Shown: positions 1 through 6,715 of the stretch, piece by piece
Layout: each line of letters starts with the position of its first letter
Numbering within the stretch: position 1 is the first letter of the stretch
Source of the DNA: Aquificaceae bacterium
Lineage (GTDB): Bacteria > Aquificota > Aquificia > Aquificales > Aquificaceae
DNA length: 9,516 bases
NCBI GenBank assembly: GCA_015490105.1
Contig: WFYK01000124.1
Coordinates: 1 to 9,516, forward strand
Direction of reading: 5' to 3'
Notes under the pieces: model-generated
Told to the model about the DNA's origin: nothing
The model's database searches: none
Seen by the model: the letters and a program-made list of their open reading frames with translations, nothing else
Translations under genes and position numbers: made by a program

Positions 1-103
1 ACATCCTATAAGGGAAATAGGCGTCTATCCAATAACCTTGAGACTCCACAGGGAAGTCTCGGTAGAGATAAAGGTAAACGTTCAGCCTCAGGAGCAGGAG
101 TGA
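1..103 (+). CDS. rplI: 50S ribosomal protein bL9, C-terminal fragment (5' end outside window)
   Basis: Reading from base 2, the frame gives about 33 residues, HPIREIGVYPITLRLHREVS and then VEIKVNVQPQEQE, ending at the TGA at 101-103. This resembles the end of the bL9 C-terminal domain, where a G-x-Y/H segment is followed by a conserved Leu-His-x-Glu-Val and alternating beta-strand residues. bL9 binds 23S rRNA at the base of the L1 stalk. The N-terminal rRNA-binding domain and the connecting helix lie outside the window. The tail contains GGAGCAGGAG (91-100), which probably serves as the ribosome binding site of the next gene. The call rests on a short match, so it is good but not certain. Confidence 0.8.
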   Translation, partial: HPIREIGVYPITLRLHREVSVEIKVNVQPQEQE

Positions 104-109
104 TTAGCT

Positions 110-1042
110 ATGAAGGAAGTAGTCATTGAAAGGAAAAGGGTTCTGCCCTCTGATTGGATACTGGTTCTTGCGGGAATCCTAATAGCTATAGGTCTTTCCC
201 TTTTCCCTTACGAGAATACCTTCTGGTATAAATCCGCTATGCTCGTTTACGGACTTTCCGCCCTCGTTTATCTTGCCTACCTTCTTCTGAGAGACCCTAT
301 TTTAGGAAAGGTAGCTACCTTAACCCTCTCGGGTGGCCTTGTCTTTAACCTAACCGGAATGATCAGGAGATCCATCGAAAGCTATCAGATGGGTGTTTTC
401 CATCCCCCATGGAGTAATCTCTTTGAAGCACTTACCTTCTGGAGCTTTATAGCGGGTGCTGTTTACTTACTTATTGAAAGGAAGTATGGTTTTAAGCTCA
501 TAGGTGCTTTTGTTTTGCCTGTAATTTTCTTCACCTCCGCCTTTGCTATTTTCAAAGCAAATCACGAGATCCAACCCCTTATGCCCGCTTTGAGGAGCTA
601 CTGGCTTTACCTTCATGTGGTTACAGCCTTTACCGGTTATGCGGGCTTTACCGTAGCTTTCGGCGGTGCGGTGGCTTACTTGATAAAGGATCACTTCGGT
701 CATAAGAATTTTGTGAAAAAATACATGCCTTCAAAAGAGGTTCTCGATGAGATAACCTACAAGTCTATAGCGATCGTATTTCCCATATGGACCGCTTCAA
801 TAATCTTAGGCGCTGCGTGGGCTAACGAAGCTTGGGGCGGTTACTGGAGCTGGGATCCTAAAGAGGTTTGGTCTCTCATAGTTTGGCTTTTCTTCGGTGC
901 ATACCTTCACGCGAGGCAGTTGATGGGTTGGCGGGGTAAGAGAGTGGCTTGGCTTGTGGTCTTCGGATTTATAACTGTTTTAATCTGCTTCTTTGCGGTA
1001 AACCTTTACTTCCCCGGACTACACAGCTACGCTACAGAGTAA
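110..1042 (+). CDS. ccsA: Cytochrome c assembly protein, CcsA/ResC type (called CcsB in TIGR03144 naming)
   Basis: A 310-residue integral membrane protein with roughly eight hydrophobic segments. The family signature is the tryptophan-rich WWD motif at residues 242-249 (WGGYWSWD, followed by PKEVWSL). Conserved histidines flank it: His169 in a YLHVV segment, His267 in YLHAR and His305 in GLHSYA near the C-terminus. In System II cytochrome c biogenesis this protein, with ResB/Ccs1, moves heme to the outer face of the membrane and presents it to apocytochrome CXXCH sites. Which histidine plays which role is inferred by homology. The length fits a stand-alone CcsA rather than a CcsBA fusion, so a ResB partner should be encoded elsewhere. 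The ATG follows the rplI stop by 6 nt and has AGGAG about 9 nt upstream, so cotranscription with rplI is likely. The abundant c-type cytochromes of chemolithotrophic Aquificales fit this role. Confidence 0.9.
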   Translation: MKEVVIERKRVLPSDWILVLAGILIAIGLSLFPYENTFWYKSAMLVYGLSALVYLAYLLLRDPILGKVATLTLSGGLVFNLTGMIRRSIESYQMGVFHPPWSNLFEALTFWSFIAGAVYLLIERKYGFKLIGAFVLPVIFFTSAFAIFKANHEIQPLMPALRSYWLYLHVVTAFTGYAGFTVAFGGAVAYLIKDHFGHKNFVKKYMPSKEVLDEITYKSIAIVFPIWTASIILGAAWANEAWGGYWSWDPKEVWSLIVWLFFGAYLHARQLMGWRGKRVAWLVVFGFITVLICFFAVNLYFPGLHSYATE

Positions 1043-1780
1043 ATGAACCTTGATCCGCTCCTTTATTCGTATGTTCTCGTTCTCGGTGCCCTGGCGGTTT
1101 CTTCTTTCGCGGGCCTAAAAGAAGAAAAAGAGATCCTTTTTTCTTCGCTCAGAACATCGGTTCAACTGCTCGCCTTAGGATACGCTTTGGGTTTAGTTCT
1201 TAAGATAGATTCTCCCTTTGAACTGGCTTTGTTGATAGTTTTTATGGTGGGTGTCTCCTCCGTTATCGCCTTCGAAAGGATAAGACATCTCAGGGTTCTT
1301 TGGGTTTCTTTTCTTGCCATAGGAATAGCTACCGCTTTTACCGTGTTGCCCTTACTCATCACCGGTGTTTTAAGTGCAAAACCTCATCACCTTATTCCCT
1401 TCGGCGGGCTCATTGTGGGGAATACCTTGCATTCGGTAAGTATTTCTCTGGATAGGCTCATAGGTGAGGTAAAAGCCCGTCTTGAGGAAATAGAGGCTAA
1501 GGTGTCTTTGGGATCCACCGTTAGGGAGGCTCTCAGAGAGATTTTCGTATCGAGCCTTAAAGCTTCCTTGATTCCTAAAATAAACTTCATGAAAGCCGCT
1601 GGACTCGTTCACATACCCGGTGTTGCGGTGGGAATGCTTATGGCAGGTTCAGATCCGAGCCAAGCGGTAATATTTCAGATTGTGATCCTATACGCTATGG
1701 TCTTTGCTGGACTTTTAGGAAGCTACATAGCACTTCAGGTAGGCTACCCCTTGGCTTTCGAAGAAGCCCTCAAAGGTTAA
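1043..1780 (+). CDS. fetB: FetB/UPF0014-family ABC transporter permease
   Basis: A 245-residue, strongly hydrophobic protein with about seven predicted membrane segments. It shows the UPF0014/FetB pattern: an early R-x3-QLLALGYALG segment (residues 37-50), the IVGNTLHSVSISLDRL segment (124-139), and a conserved run with SLIPKIN then G-x-V-x-IPG (about 175-194) and a Gly/Asp-Pro turn (AGSDP, 201-205) leading into FQIVIL. FetB normally works with the ATPase FetA in iron export and metal or oxidative-stress homeostasis; iron as the substrate is inferred from that family. No FetA gene is present in the window. The ATG directly abuts the TAA of ccsA (TAAATG) and has no strong Shine-Dalgarno, so translation probably depends on ribosomes finishing ccsA. 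The last 11 bp overlap the convergent gene ending at 1770. Confidence 0.82.
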   Translation: MNLDPLLYSYVLVLGALAVSSFAGLKEEKEILFSSLRTSVQLLALGYALGLVLKIDSPFELALLIVFMVGVSSVIAFERIRHLRVLWVSFLAIGIATAFTVLPLLITGVLSAKPHHLIPFGGLIVGNTLHSVSISLDRLIGEVKARLEEIEAKVSLGSTVREALREIFVSSLKASLIPKINFMKAAGLVHIPGVAVGMLMAGSDPSQAVIFQIVILYAMVFAGLLGSYIALQVGYPLAFEEALKG

Positions 1781-2225
1781 AGAAGCTGTCCACCTCCCTC
1801 AATATTTCTTCCGGGGTAGACACATGAAGAACCCCCTCAACCTTGTGGGTTTTGTAGCCTACCACTTTCTTTCCGAGGATCAAAGCGTAGGCTATTTCCG
1901 ATAAGGTGCCGTAGTGTCCTCCTATAGCCACCACCATCTGACCACTCGCTACCACTATAGGATTCCTGTTCCAACTCATCCCCGTGTTTATTTTGATGTC
2001 AACGTAAGGGTTAGCGTCGGAGCCGTCGTAAGTGGTAAGTATCCCCACCGTCAGGCCTCCTGACTCTTTTGCACCTTTACACACCGCTTCCATAACTCCT
2101 GTCCTCCCTCCGCAGACGACCACAATACCCCTCTTTGCCAACTCTCTACCTACATACAGGGCGGTTTCATACTCTTCTTCGTTAGCCTGGGAGGATCCTA
2201 TGACCGCAACGGTTTTCAAGCTCAT
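1770..2225 (-). CDS. TIGR00725-family (SLOG/LOG-like Rossmann fold) protein
   Basis: A 151-residue soluble alpha/beta protein. An N-terminal VAVIGSS strand-turn is followed by CGGRTGVMEAVCKGAK (residues 38-53), a VGILT strand, and IGGHYGTLSEIAYAL (101-115). The two glycine-rich loops match the nucleotide-binding loops of the SLOG superfamily, which includes LOG cytokinin-activating hydrolases and Smf/DprA. The second loop is GGHYGTLSE rather than the PGGxGTxxE of catalytic LOG proteins, so phosphoribohydrolase activity should not be assumed. The likely ligand is a nucleotide or its derivative, but the true function is unknown. The ATG overlaps the stop of the upstream flippase-like gene (ATGA), and a good Shine-Dalgarno precedes it. 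It is the last gene of the tgt-metG-flippase operon. Confidence 0.82.
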   Translation of the reverse strand: MSLKTVAVIGSSQANEEEYETALYVGRELAKRGIVVVCGGRTGVMEAVCKGAKESGGLTVGILTTYDGSDANPYVDIKINTGMSWNRNPIVVASGQMVVAIGGHYGTLSEIAYALILGKKVVGYKTHKVEGVLHVSTPEEILREVDSFFNL

Positions 2226-3013
2226 CTCCTCTTCACCTCAAACACTATTAAGCTTACTACTCCGAGAATGATGGAGGAAAACAAGAGGAAACTGTGGGCA
2301 AGAAGAGCTACCTTAAAGGCTTGATCGGGAGCCAACCCAAGCAGCTTCAACAGTCCTCCGAAACCCATTTCATAAGTGCCAAGACCCATAAAGCTGTGAA
2401 CAGGAAGTATGCTCGTTAGCTCACCTCCAGCAAAAGCAAGGCCGAAAGTCATAAACTCTAAATCGCTAACATCCGAGATAGCTACGAACACTGCGGATAG
2501 CTTAAGTAAATAGGAAGTCAAAGAAAGCGAAGCCATACCGATTAAGGGCATATTGAGAAAACGCTTCAACAGGAAAAGCCCAAGAAAAGAAAAGATTAAA
2601 AGTGCGACCCCGAAAACGGGTTTAAAGAAACTCAAACTTGCTATAGCTATCGCAAGAAGATCTAAGCCCCTTGCAATAAAGAAAGCTTCCAAAGAAGTCT
2701 TTAGCTTAACCCCCAGTCTTGAGGCGTAGATGAACCAGCTCAGCTCACCGCTCCTTGCAGGCAAGATGTTGTTTGTCATAATGTTGATAGAGTTGATCAG
2801 GAAAAGATTAAGGAAAGATATCTCTTTAAGGATCAACTTCCATCGCAAGGCTCTTGCCACCTGAGAGAGCAAGTAGAAGAAAAAACCTGAAGCTACGTTA
2901 GATGGATTCAGCGAAAAGAGTGATCTTAAAAACTCTCCCGGAGGCACGAAGTAAAAAACAACTCCCATGAGAAGTAAGCCCAAAAGGGAACCTATGAAGA
3001 ATTTCCTTCTCAA
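2222..3013 (-). CDS. Lysylphosphatidylglycerol synthase TM-region / UPF0104 flippase-like membrane protein
   Basis: From the TTG at 3013 this gives 263 residues of polytopic membrane protein with about seven or eight hydrophobic segments. Family-like motifs are NNILPARSGELSWF (about residues 81-94), where the P-x-R-x-GE core is typical, then ARGLDLL in the next segment, and the late SILPVHSFMGLGTYEMGF stretch (about 211-228) with Pro, Gly and Glu. The family includes YbhN, AglD and the membrane half of MprF; some members move lipids or affect lipid-linked sugars, but the substrate here is unknown. The open frame extends to an ATG at 3238, but those 75 residues lie entirely out of frame within metG and look non-membrane. 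TTG fits better because it overlaps the metG stop (TTGA) and starts just before the first membrane helix. Its 3' end overlaps the next ATG, implying translational coupling. Confidence 0.8.
   Translation of the reverse strand: MRRKFFIGSLLGLLLMGVVFYFVPPGEFLRSLFSLNPSNVASGFFFYLLSQVARALRWKLILKEISFLNLFLINSINIMTNNILPARSGELSWFIYASRLGVKLKTSLEAFFIARGLDLLAIAIASLSFFKPVFGVALLIFSFLGLFLLKRFLNMPLIGMASLSLTSYLLKLSAVFVAISDVSDLEFMTFGLAFAGGELTSILPVHSFMGLGTYEMGFGGLLKLLGLAPDQAFKVALLAHSFLLFSSIILGVVSLIVFEVKRR
2234..2239 (-). promoter_or_regulatory. Ribosome binding site for the TIGR00725-family gene
   Basis: On the minus strand GAGGTG lies 8 nt before the ATG at 2225, inside the last codons of the upstream gene. It closely matches the Shine-Dalgarno core and supports this start. 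It also shows that this gene can be initiated independently despite the ATGA overlap. Confidence 0.7.
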
Positions 3014-4491
3014 CCTTTGATTCTCGGAAAGAGGATCTCCCTTTGTCCTACGCTGAAGGACTTTACCTTGCCAAGCTCGAAGTTTTGAACAACTCCATCC
3101 ATCCCAATCATCCTGAAAGCTTTCTCCATCTTGAAAGGCATAAAGGGATAGAGGAGGTATGCGAGCGTGAGTAAACCCTCCAGTAAGGTGAATAGAACTT
3201 TCTCCAAGGAAGGGTCTTGCCGTTTGGCGAGATCCCAAGGGGCTTTCTCGTCAACGAACTTGTTTAGGAAGGAAGAAAGCTTTAAACATTCTTCCAAAGC
3301 GGAGTAAAAATTCACATCCTTCATAGCCTGCTCGTAATTCCCCATTATCTCTTGGGCAAAGTTTAGAAATTCACTGTAAGAAGATGAGGAAACCTTACCT
3401 CCTAAATACTTTTGGGTCATGGAGACAACCCTGCTGAAAAGGTTTCCTATTTCGTTAGCGAGCTCTCCGTTTATCCTGTTCACTATAGCTTCTTTGGAAA
3501 AGTCTCCGTCCTGTCCGAAGGGAACTTCTCTGAGGAGAAAATACCTTATCTCGTCGAGCCCATATTCTTTAACCACGTCGTAGGGATTTACAACGTTCCC
3601 CAAGGTTTTGGACATTTTTTTCCCTTCCACGGTCCACCACCCGTGGGCAAAAACCCTTCCGGGGATCTCGTATCCTACCGACATTAGAAAGGCGGGCCAA
3701 TAGACAGTGTGAAACCTGAGAATATCCTTTCCCACTATATGGAGATCCGCAGGCCAGTATTGTTCCACCTTGTCTTGAAGGGCGGATATGTAGTTAAAGA
3801 GGGCATCAAACCATACGTAGATTGTGTGATCTTTGTCGAAGGGAACTTCTATTCCCCATTTGACCCTACTTCTTGGCCTCGTAACGGATAGATCTCTCAA
3901 GCCCTGCTTTACAAAAGCTACCACCTCGTTTCGTCTTGCTTGCGGACCTATGAAGTTCGGATTCTCTTCGTAGAGAGAGAGGAGCTTTTCTTGGTATTTA
4001 GACAGGCGGAAGAAGTAAGAGGGTTCTTTTATATACTCGCACGGCTTTAAATGAACAGGACACTTGTTCCCCTCTATCAGATCCGAGGGAGCTTTGAACT
4101 CTTCACATCCTACACAATACCAACCCTCGTATTCCCCGAGATATATGTCTCCTCTCTCATAGCTCTTCTGAAACACTTCCTTTACAAATTCCACATGGTA
4201 ATCGTCGGTCGTTCTTATAAAGTGGGTGTATTCTATACCGAGGAATTCCCACAGTTTTTTAAAGTTCTCGGAGTTTTTGTCCGCGAGATCCTTAGGGCTT
4301 AACCCTTTTTCCTGTGCGGACTTTTGGATCTTAAGACCGTGTTCATCCGTGCCCGTCAGGAAGAAAACGTCGTAACCCCTTATGCGGTAAAAACGGGCCA
4401 ACGTATCCGCGGATATGGTGGTATAGGCGTGTCCTATGTGGGGAACATCGTTTACATAGTAGATGGGTGTAGTCAGATAAAACTTAGCCAT
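3010..4491 (-). CDS. metG: Methionyl-tRNA synthetase catalytic (alpha) subunit
   Basis: This class I aminoacyl-tRNA synthetase joins methionine to tRNA-Met and initiator tRNA in the cytoplasm. The 493 residues begin with the Rossmann catalytic domain carrying the HIGH motif (HIGH, residues 18-21, in VPHIGHAYTT) and the KMSKS motif (KMSKT, 292-296). The connective-peptide zinc knuckle shows Cys126, Cys129, Cys144 and His147, a single-knuckle arrangement like that of Thermus. An alpha-helical anticodon-binding domain follows (about 345-470), including a KAPWDLAK segment typical of the anticodon-recognising helix. The protein stops there, with no EMAP/Trbp-like C-terminal tRNA-binding domain. 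Aquifex aeolicus is known to have a separately encoded beta subunit of this type. The ATG lies 3 nt after the tgt stop without a clear Shine-Dalgarno, suggesting re-initiation. The 3' end overlaps the next gene's TTG by 3 bp. Confidence 0.97.
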   Translation of the reverse strand: MAKFYLTTPIYYVNDVPHIGHAYTTISADTLARFYRIRGYDVFFLTGTDEHGLKIQKSAQEKGLSPKDLADKNSENFKKLWEFLGIEYTHFIRTTDDYHVEFVKEVFQKSYERGDIYLGEYEGWYCVGCEEFKAPSDLIEGNKCPVHLKPCEYIKEPSYFFRLSKYQEKLLSLYEENPNFIGPQARRNEVVAFVKQGLRDLSVTRPRSRVKWGIEVPFDKDHTIYVWFDALFNYISALQDKVEQYWPADLHIVGKDILRFHTVYWPAFLMSVGYEIPGRVFAHGWWTVEGKKMSKTLGNVVNPYDVVKEYGLDEIRYFLLREVPFGQDGDFSKEAIVNRINGELANEIGNLFSRVVSMTQKYLGGKVSSSSYSEFLNFAQEIMGNYEQAMKDVNFYSALEECLKLSSFLNKFVDEKAPWDLAKRQDPSLEKVLFTLLEGLLTLAYLLYPFMPFKMEKAFRMIGMDGVVQNFELGKVKSFSVGQREILFPRIKG

Positions 4492-4494
4492 GGC

Positions 4495-5619
4495 TCATAT
4501 TTTACAGCTTACCTTGTCCAAGATTTGGTTCTTCAGTTCGTGGAAAGACCCTTCCTCTATGGCCTTTCTGATTTTTTCCATAAGTGTGTTGTAAAAGTGG
4601 AGGTTGTGGATAGTGTTCAGAACGTAAGCGGTTATCTCCTGAGAAACGAACAGGTGACGCAGATACGCCCTTGAAAAATTCCTGCAGGTATAGCAGTCAC
4701 ACTCCGGGTCCAAGGGGGTTGTGTCTTTTTTATACTTCTCGTGCCTTATATCTACTACACCTTGGGAGGTGTAAAGGGTTCCCGTCCTTGCATTTCGCGT
4801 GGGAACCACGCAATCGAACATGTCCACGCCCGCTTCAACCGCCAAGATTATGTCTTCGGGTTTGCCCACACCCATCAAGTATCTGGGTTTCTCTTCGGGC
4901 AGAAGTTCACAGACGAGACTCGTTATTTCATATAAGACCTCCTTGGGCTCGCCTACCGAAAGACCTCCTATGGCGTATCCGGGAAGATCGCGATCTACGG
5001 TTCTTTCCACCGCCTCTTTTCTGAGATCTTCAAAGAAAGCTCCTTGAACTATGCCAAAAAGGGCTTGATCTTCGCGCTTTTTGGCTTTTATGCTCCTGTC
5101 GAGCCAACGCAAGGTTCTTTCGAGGGCTTCTCTTGCGTAGTTTTTATCAACTGGGTATTCTACACATTCGTCTAAAGGCATTATTATGTCTGAGCCCAAA
5201 ATTTCTTGAATTTCTATAACCTTTTCGGGGGTAAAAAAGTGAAGGTCCCCTGCGAGATGATCTTGAAATTCGACACCCTCATCAGTTACCTTCACCTTTG
5301 CTTTCCTGCCTTTGAACCTTCCTTTTGCCAAAGAAAAGACTTGATAACCCCCGCTGTCGGTAAGGATAGGACCTTCCCATCCCGAGAATCTGTGAAGGCC
5401 TCCGAAAAGGGAAATGATCTCAACTCCGGGTCTCAGATAAAGGTGGTAAGTGTTTCCCAAAATCATCTGAGTTTTAACTTCCTTCAGTAGAGCCGGTGTC
5501 ATAGCTTTCACCGTCCCTTGAGTTCCAACGGGCATAAAGACGGGAGTTTCTACCGTTCCGTGGGGGGTAAAGAGACGCCCTCTCCTTGCTTTGGAGTCCT
5601 TTTTCAGAAGTTCGAACAT
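4495..5619 (-). CDS. tgt: tRNA-guanine(34) transglycosylase (bacterial Tgt)
   Basis: Tgt exchanges guanine 34 of GUN-anticodon tRNAs (Asp, Asn, His, Tyr) for preQ1, a step in queuosine synthesis. The 374-residue protein has the expected TIM-barrel motifs: DSGGYQVFSL with Asp88 as general acid/base, GIVQG (about 190-193), GGLSVGEP (218-225) and MFDCVVPTRNARTG with the nucleophile Asp269. The zinc site is complete: Cys307, Cys309, Cys312 and His338, in the standard C-x-C-x2-C-x25-H spacing. I chose the ATG at 5619 (MFELLKKDSK) because it matches the usual N-terminus. An upstream in-frame ATG at 5658 would add 13 residues and run into dcd. It is the first gene of the four-gene minus operon and divergent from dcd with only 16 bp between. 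No queuosine-precursor genes are nearby. Confidence 0.96.
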   Translation of the reverse strand: MFELLKKDSKARRGRLFTPHGTVETPVFMPVGTQGTVKAMTPALLKEVKTQMILGNTYHLYLRPGVEIISLFGGLHRFSGWEGPILTDSGGYQVFSLAKGRFKGRKAKVKVTDEGVEFQDHLAGDLHFFTPEKVIEIQEILGSDIIMPLDECVEYPVDKNYAREALERTLRWLDRSIKAKKREDQALFGIVQGAFFEDLRKEAVERTVDRDLPGYAIGGLSVGEPKEVLYEITSLVCELLPEEKPRYLMGVGKPEDIILAVEAGVDMFDCVVPTRNARTGTLYTSQGVVDIRHEKYKKDTTPLDPECDCYTCRNFSRAYLRHLFVSQEITAYVLNTIHNLHFYNTLMEKIRKAIEEGSFHELKNQILDKVSCKI

Positions 5620-5622
5620 CTC

Positions 5623-5628
5623 TATAAT
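5623..5628 (+). promoter_or_regulatory. Candidate -10 element for dcd
   Basis: A perfect TATAAT lies 7 nt before the dcd ATG. A transcript starting at the usual distance would begin at or next to the ATG. No recognisable -35 was seen; the best 17-bp-spaced hexamer is TTTTTC. No Shine-Dalgarno lies between the hexamer and the ATG. Prediction only. Confidence 0.5.
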
Positions 5629-5632
5629 CTTA
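5627..5632 (-). promoter_or_regulatory. Candidate -10 element for tgt, overlapping the dcd -10
   Basis: The minus strand reads TAAGAT (4 of 6 consensus positions, including the key A2 and T6), 7 nt before the tgt ATG. It overlaps the plus-strand TATAAT by two bases, and the pair is symmetric in distance to the two start codons. No convincing -35 was found, so this is a weak call on its own. Confidence 0.32.
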
Positions 5633-5635
5633 CAG

Positions 5636-6181
5636 ATGATCCTGAGCGATAGGACCATCAGAGAACTTATAAGAAAAGGGGAACTCTCAATAGATCCTTT
5701 TGAAGATAGTCTAATTCAATGCTCTTCTGTAGACTTGAGGCTCGGTCCGGAAGTGGTAAGGTTCAGAAAGGGAGATGTGATAGACGTTAAAAAGCCTGTG
5801 GAAAATGTAGTAAAGGAGAGCTTGGAAGAAGGTATTTTGGAGATAAAACCTAAGGAGTTCCTGCTTGCTACCACACTCGAATATGTAAAGCTTCCGCCTA
5901 CGGTAACCGCCTTTGTGGAGGGAAGGTCGTCTTTGGGAAGGCTGGGCCTGTTTATAGAAAACGCGGGATGGGTGGATGCGGGTTTTGAAGGTCAAATAAC
6001 CCTTGAACTATACAACGCAAACGAGGTGCCCATAAGGTTGTATGTAGGTATGCGCATATGCCAGCTTGTCTTTGCCAAGCTTGATCGAGAGCCCGAAAGA
6101 GTATACAGAGGTAAATACAGCGGGCAGAGGGGAGCCACTCCATCAAGGATTTACAAAGACTTTCTTAAAAACACCGAATGA
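5636..6181 (+). CDS. dcd: dCTP deaminase (possibly bifunctional with dUTPase activity)
   Basis: Dcd deaminates dCTP to dUTP, feeding dTMP synthesis. The 181-residue protein begins MILSDRTIRELIRKG, typical of the family. The active-site block is EGRSSLGRLGLF with Ser98 and Arg102, followed by Ala110 and the catalytic Glu124 in ITLELYN; these spacings agree closely with E. coli Ser111, Arg115, Ala124 and Glu138. The C-terminal lid reads KYSGQRGATPSRIYKDF, close to the form seen in trimeric Dcd and in the bifunctional dCTP deaminase/dUTPases of mycobacteria and methanogens, so direct conversion to dUMP is possible but unproven. I chose the ATG at 5636; an upstream TTG at 5591 would add residues lying antisense in tgt. 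No Shine-Dalgarno precedes the ATG. The last 39 bp overlap the convergent 190-aa gene. Confidence 0.95.
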   Translation: MILSDRTIRELIRKGELSIDPFEDSLIQCSSVDLRLGPEVVRFRKGDVIDVKKPVENVVKESLEEGILEIKPKEFLLATTLEYVKLPPTVTAFVEGRSSLGRLGLFIENAGWVDAGFEGQITLELYNANEVPIRLYVGMRICQLVFAKLDREPERVYRGKYSGQRGATPSRIYKDFLKNTE

Positions 6182-6715
6182 GGTTAAATCATCATCCGAA
6201 GTGTGATCCTTCAATGTAAAAGGGATCCCGGTTAGAGAAAACCTTTCCTTTAACAGATCCAGATCGGTCTCTTGGGGATCCACGGAATCCAAGGCGCAGG
6301 TAAGACAAAACTCTATGAAGTTTTCCGATTCTACCTTAGCCTTCGGCAGGACTACTTCAATCGAGATATCTTTGAAGGGAATAAGACTTAAAATCTCATA
6401 GGATCTCTGAGTAGCTACTTCAAGGTTTTCTTCAAAGAAGACCACACCTCCGAGACCTCTTTCTGAAAGGTAAGCTACCTTTACAGGATCAGGATCCTGC
6501 ATTACCAACTCCAAGGAAAAGTCTGTAGAGAACTCAGATCCCAACTTAGCTATTGGAGGAATCAGCTCTTCTTTTGAGATCCTCAATACCAAGGGAGTTG
6601 TAAATCTGCTGAGCAGATCTATGGCTCTATCTATCGAGTTCACCTCAAATACTTTCAGGGTGTAAACGTAGGTGAGAGCATCTTCAAGCAGTTCTTTCCC
6701 CCCAACGAGGCCCAT
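6143..6715 (-). CDS. Hypothetical protein linked to pstB
   Basis: I do not recognise this 190-residue protein. It has no signal peptide, membrane helix, zinc-type Cys cluster or nucleotide-binding loop. Its sequence alternates short beta-like runs (LVLRI, SLELVM, GVVFF, ISIEVVLP) with charged helical stretches, suggesting a soluble alpha/beta domain. Two cysteines sit close together (FCLTCALD, about residues 137-144), and the segment after them is rich in Asp and Glu. Its start shares one base with the pstB stop (TGATG), so it is almost certainly cotranscribed and probably coupled with pstB. It stands where phoU might be expected, but it does not show the repeated helical, metal-binding E/D-x3-D pattern of PhoU. 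Its end runs 39 bp into the 3' end of dcd. The unbroken frame and tight linkage support it being real. Confidence 0.72.
   Translation of the reverse strand: MGLVGGKELLEDALTYVYTLKVFEVNSIDRAIDLLSRFTTPLVLRISKEELIPPIAKLGSEFSTDFSLELVMQDPDPVKVAYLSERGLGGVVFFEENLEVATQRSYEILSLIPFKDISIEVVLPKAKVESENFIEFCLTCALDSVDPQETDLDLLKERFSLTGIPFTLKDHTSDDDLTSFGVFKKVFVNP

Noticed and set aside
1795..1860. Possible terminator hairpins after fetB (AACCC/GGGTT and GGGGT/ACCCC pairings)
   Set aside because: Stems are only about 5 bp with loops over 10 nt and no proper T-run; they lie in the coding sequence of the convergent gene.
3014..3238. 75-residue N-terminal extension of the flippase-like protein from the ATG at 3238
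   Set aside because: It lies wholly within metG in another frame, is not membrane-like, and has no family features; the TTG at 3013 begins just before the first membrane helix.
4671..5024. 117-residue plus-strand open frame opposite tgt
   Set aside because: It is antisense to conserved tgt codons including the zinc site and nucleophile, has low-complexity composition and resembles no family.
5591..5635. Longer dcd start at TTG 5591
   Set aside because: The extra 15 residues are antisense to the tgt N-terminus and precede the typical MILSD start of Dcd.
6143..6715. The pstB-linked gene as phoU
   Set aside because: The protein is beta/alpha in character and lacks the helical, metal-binding acidic repeats of PhoU.
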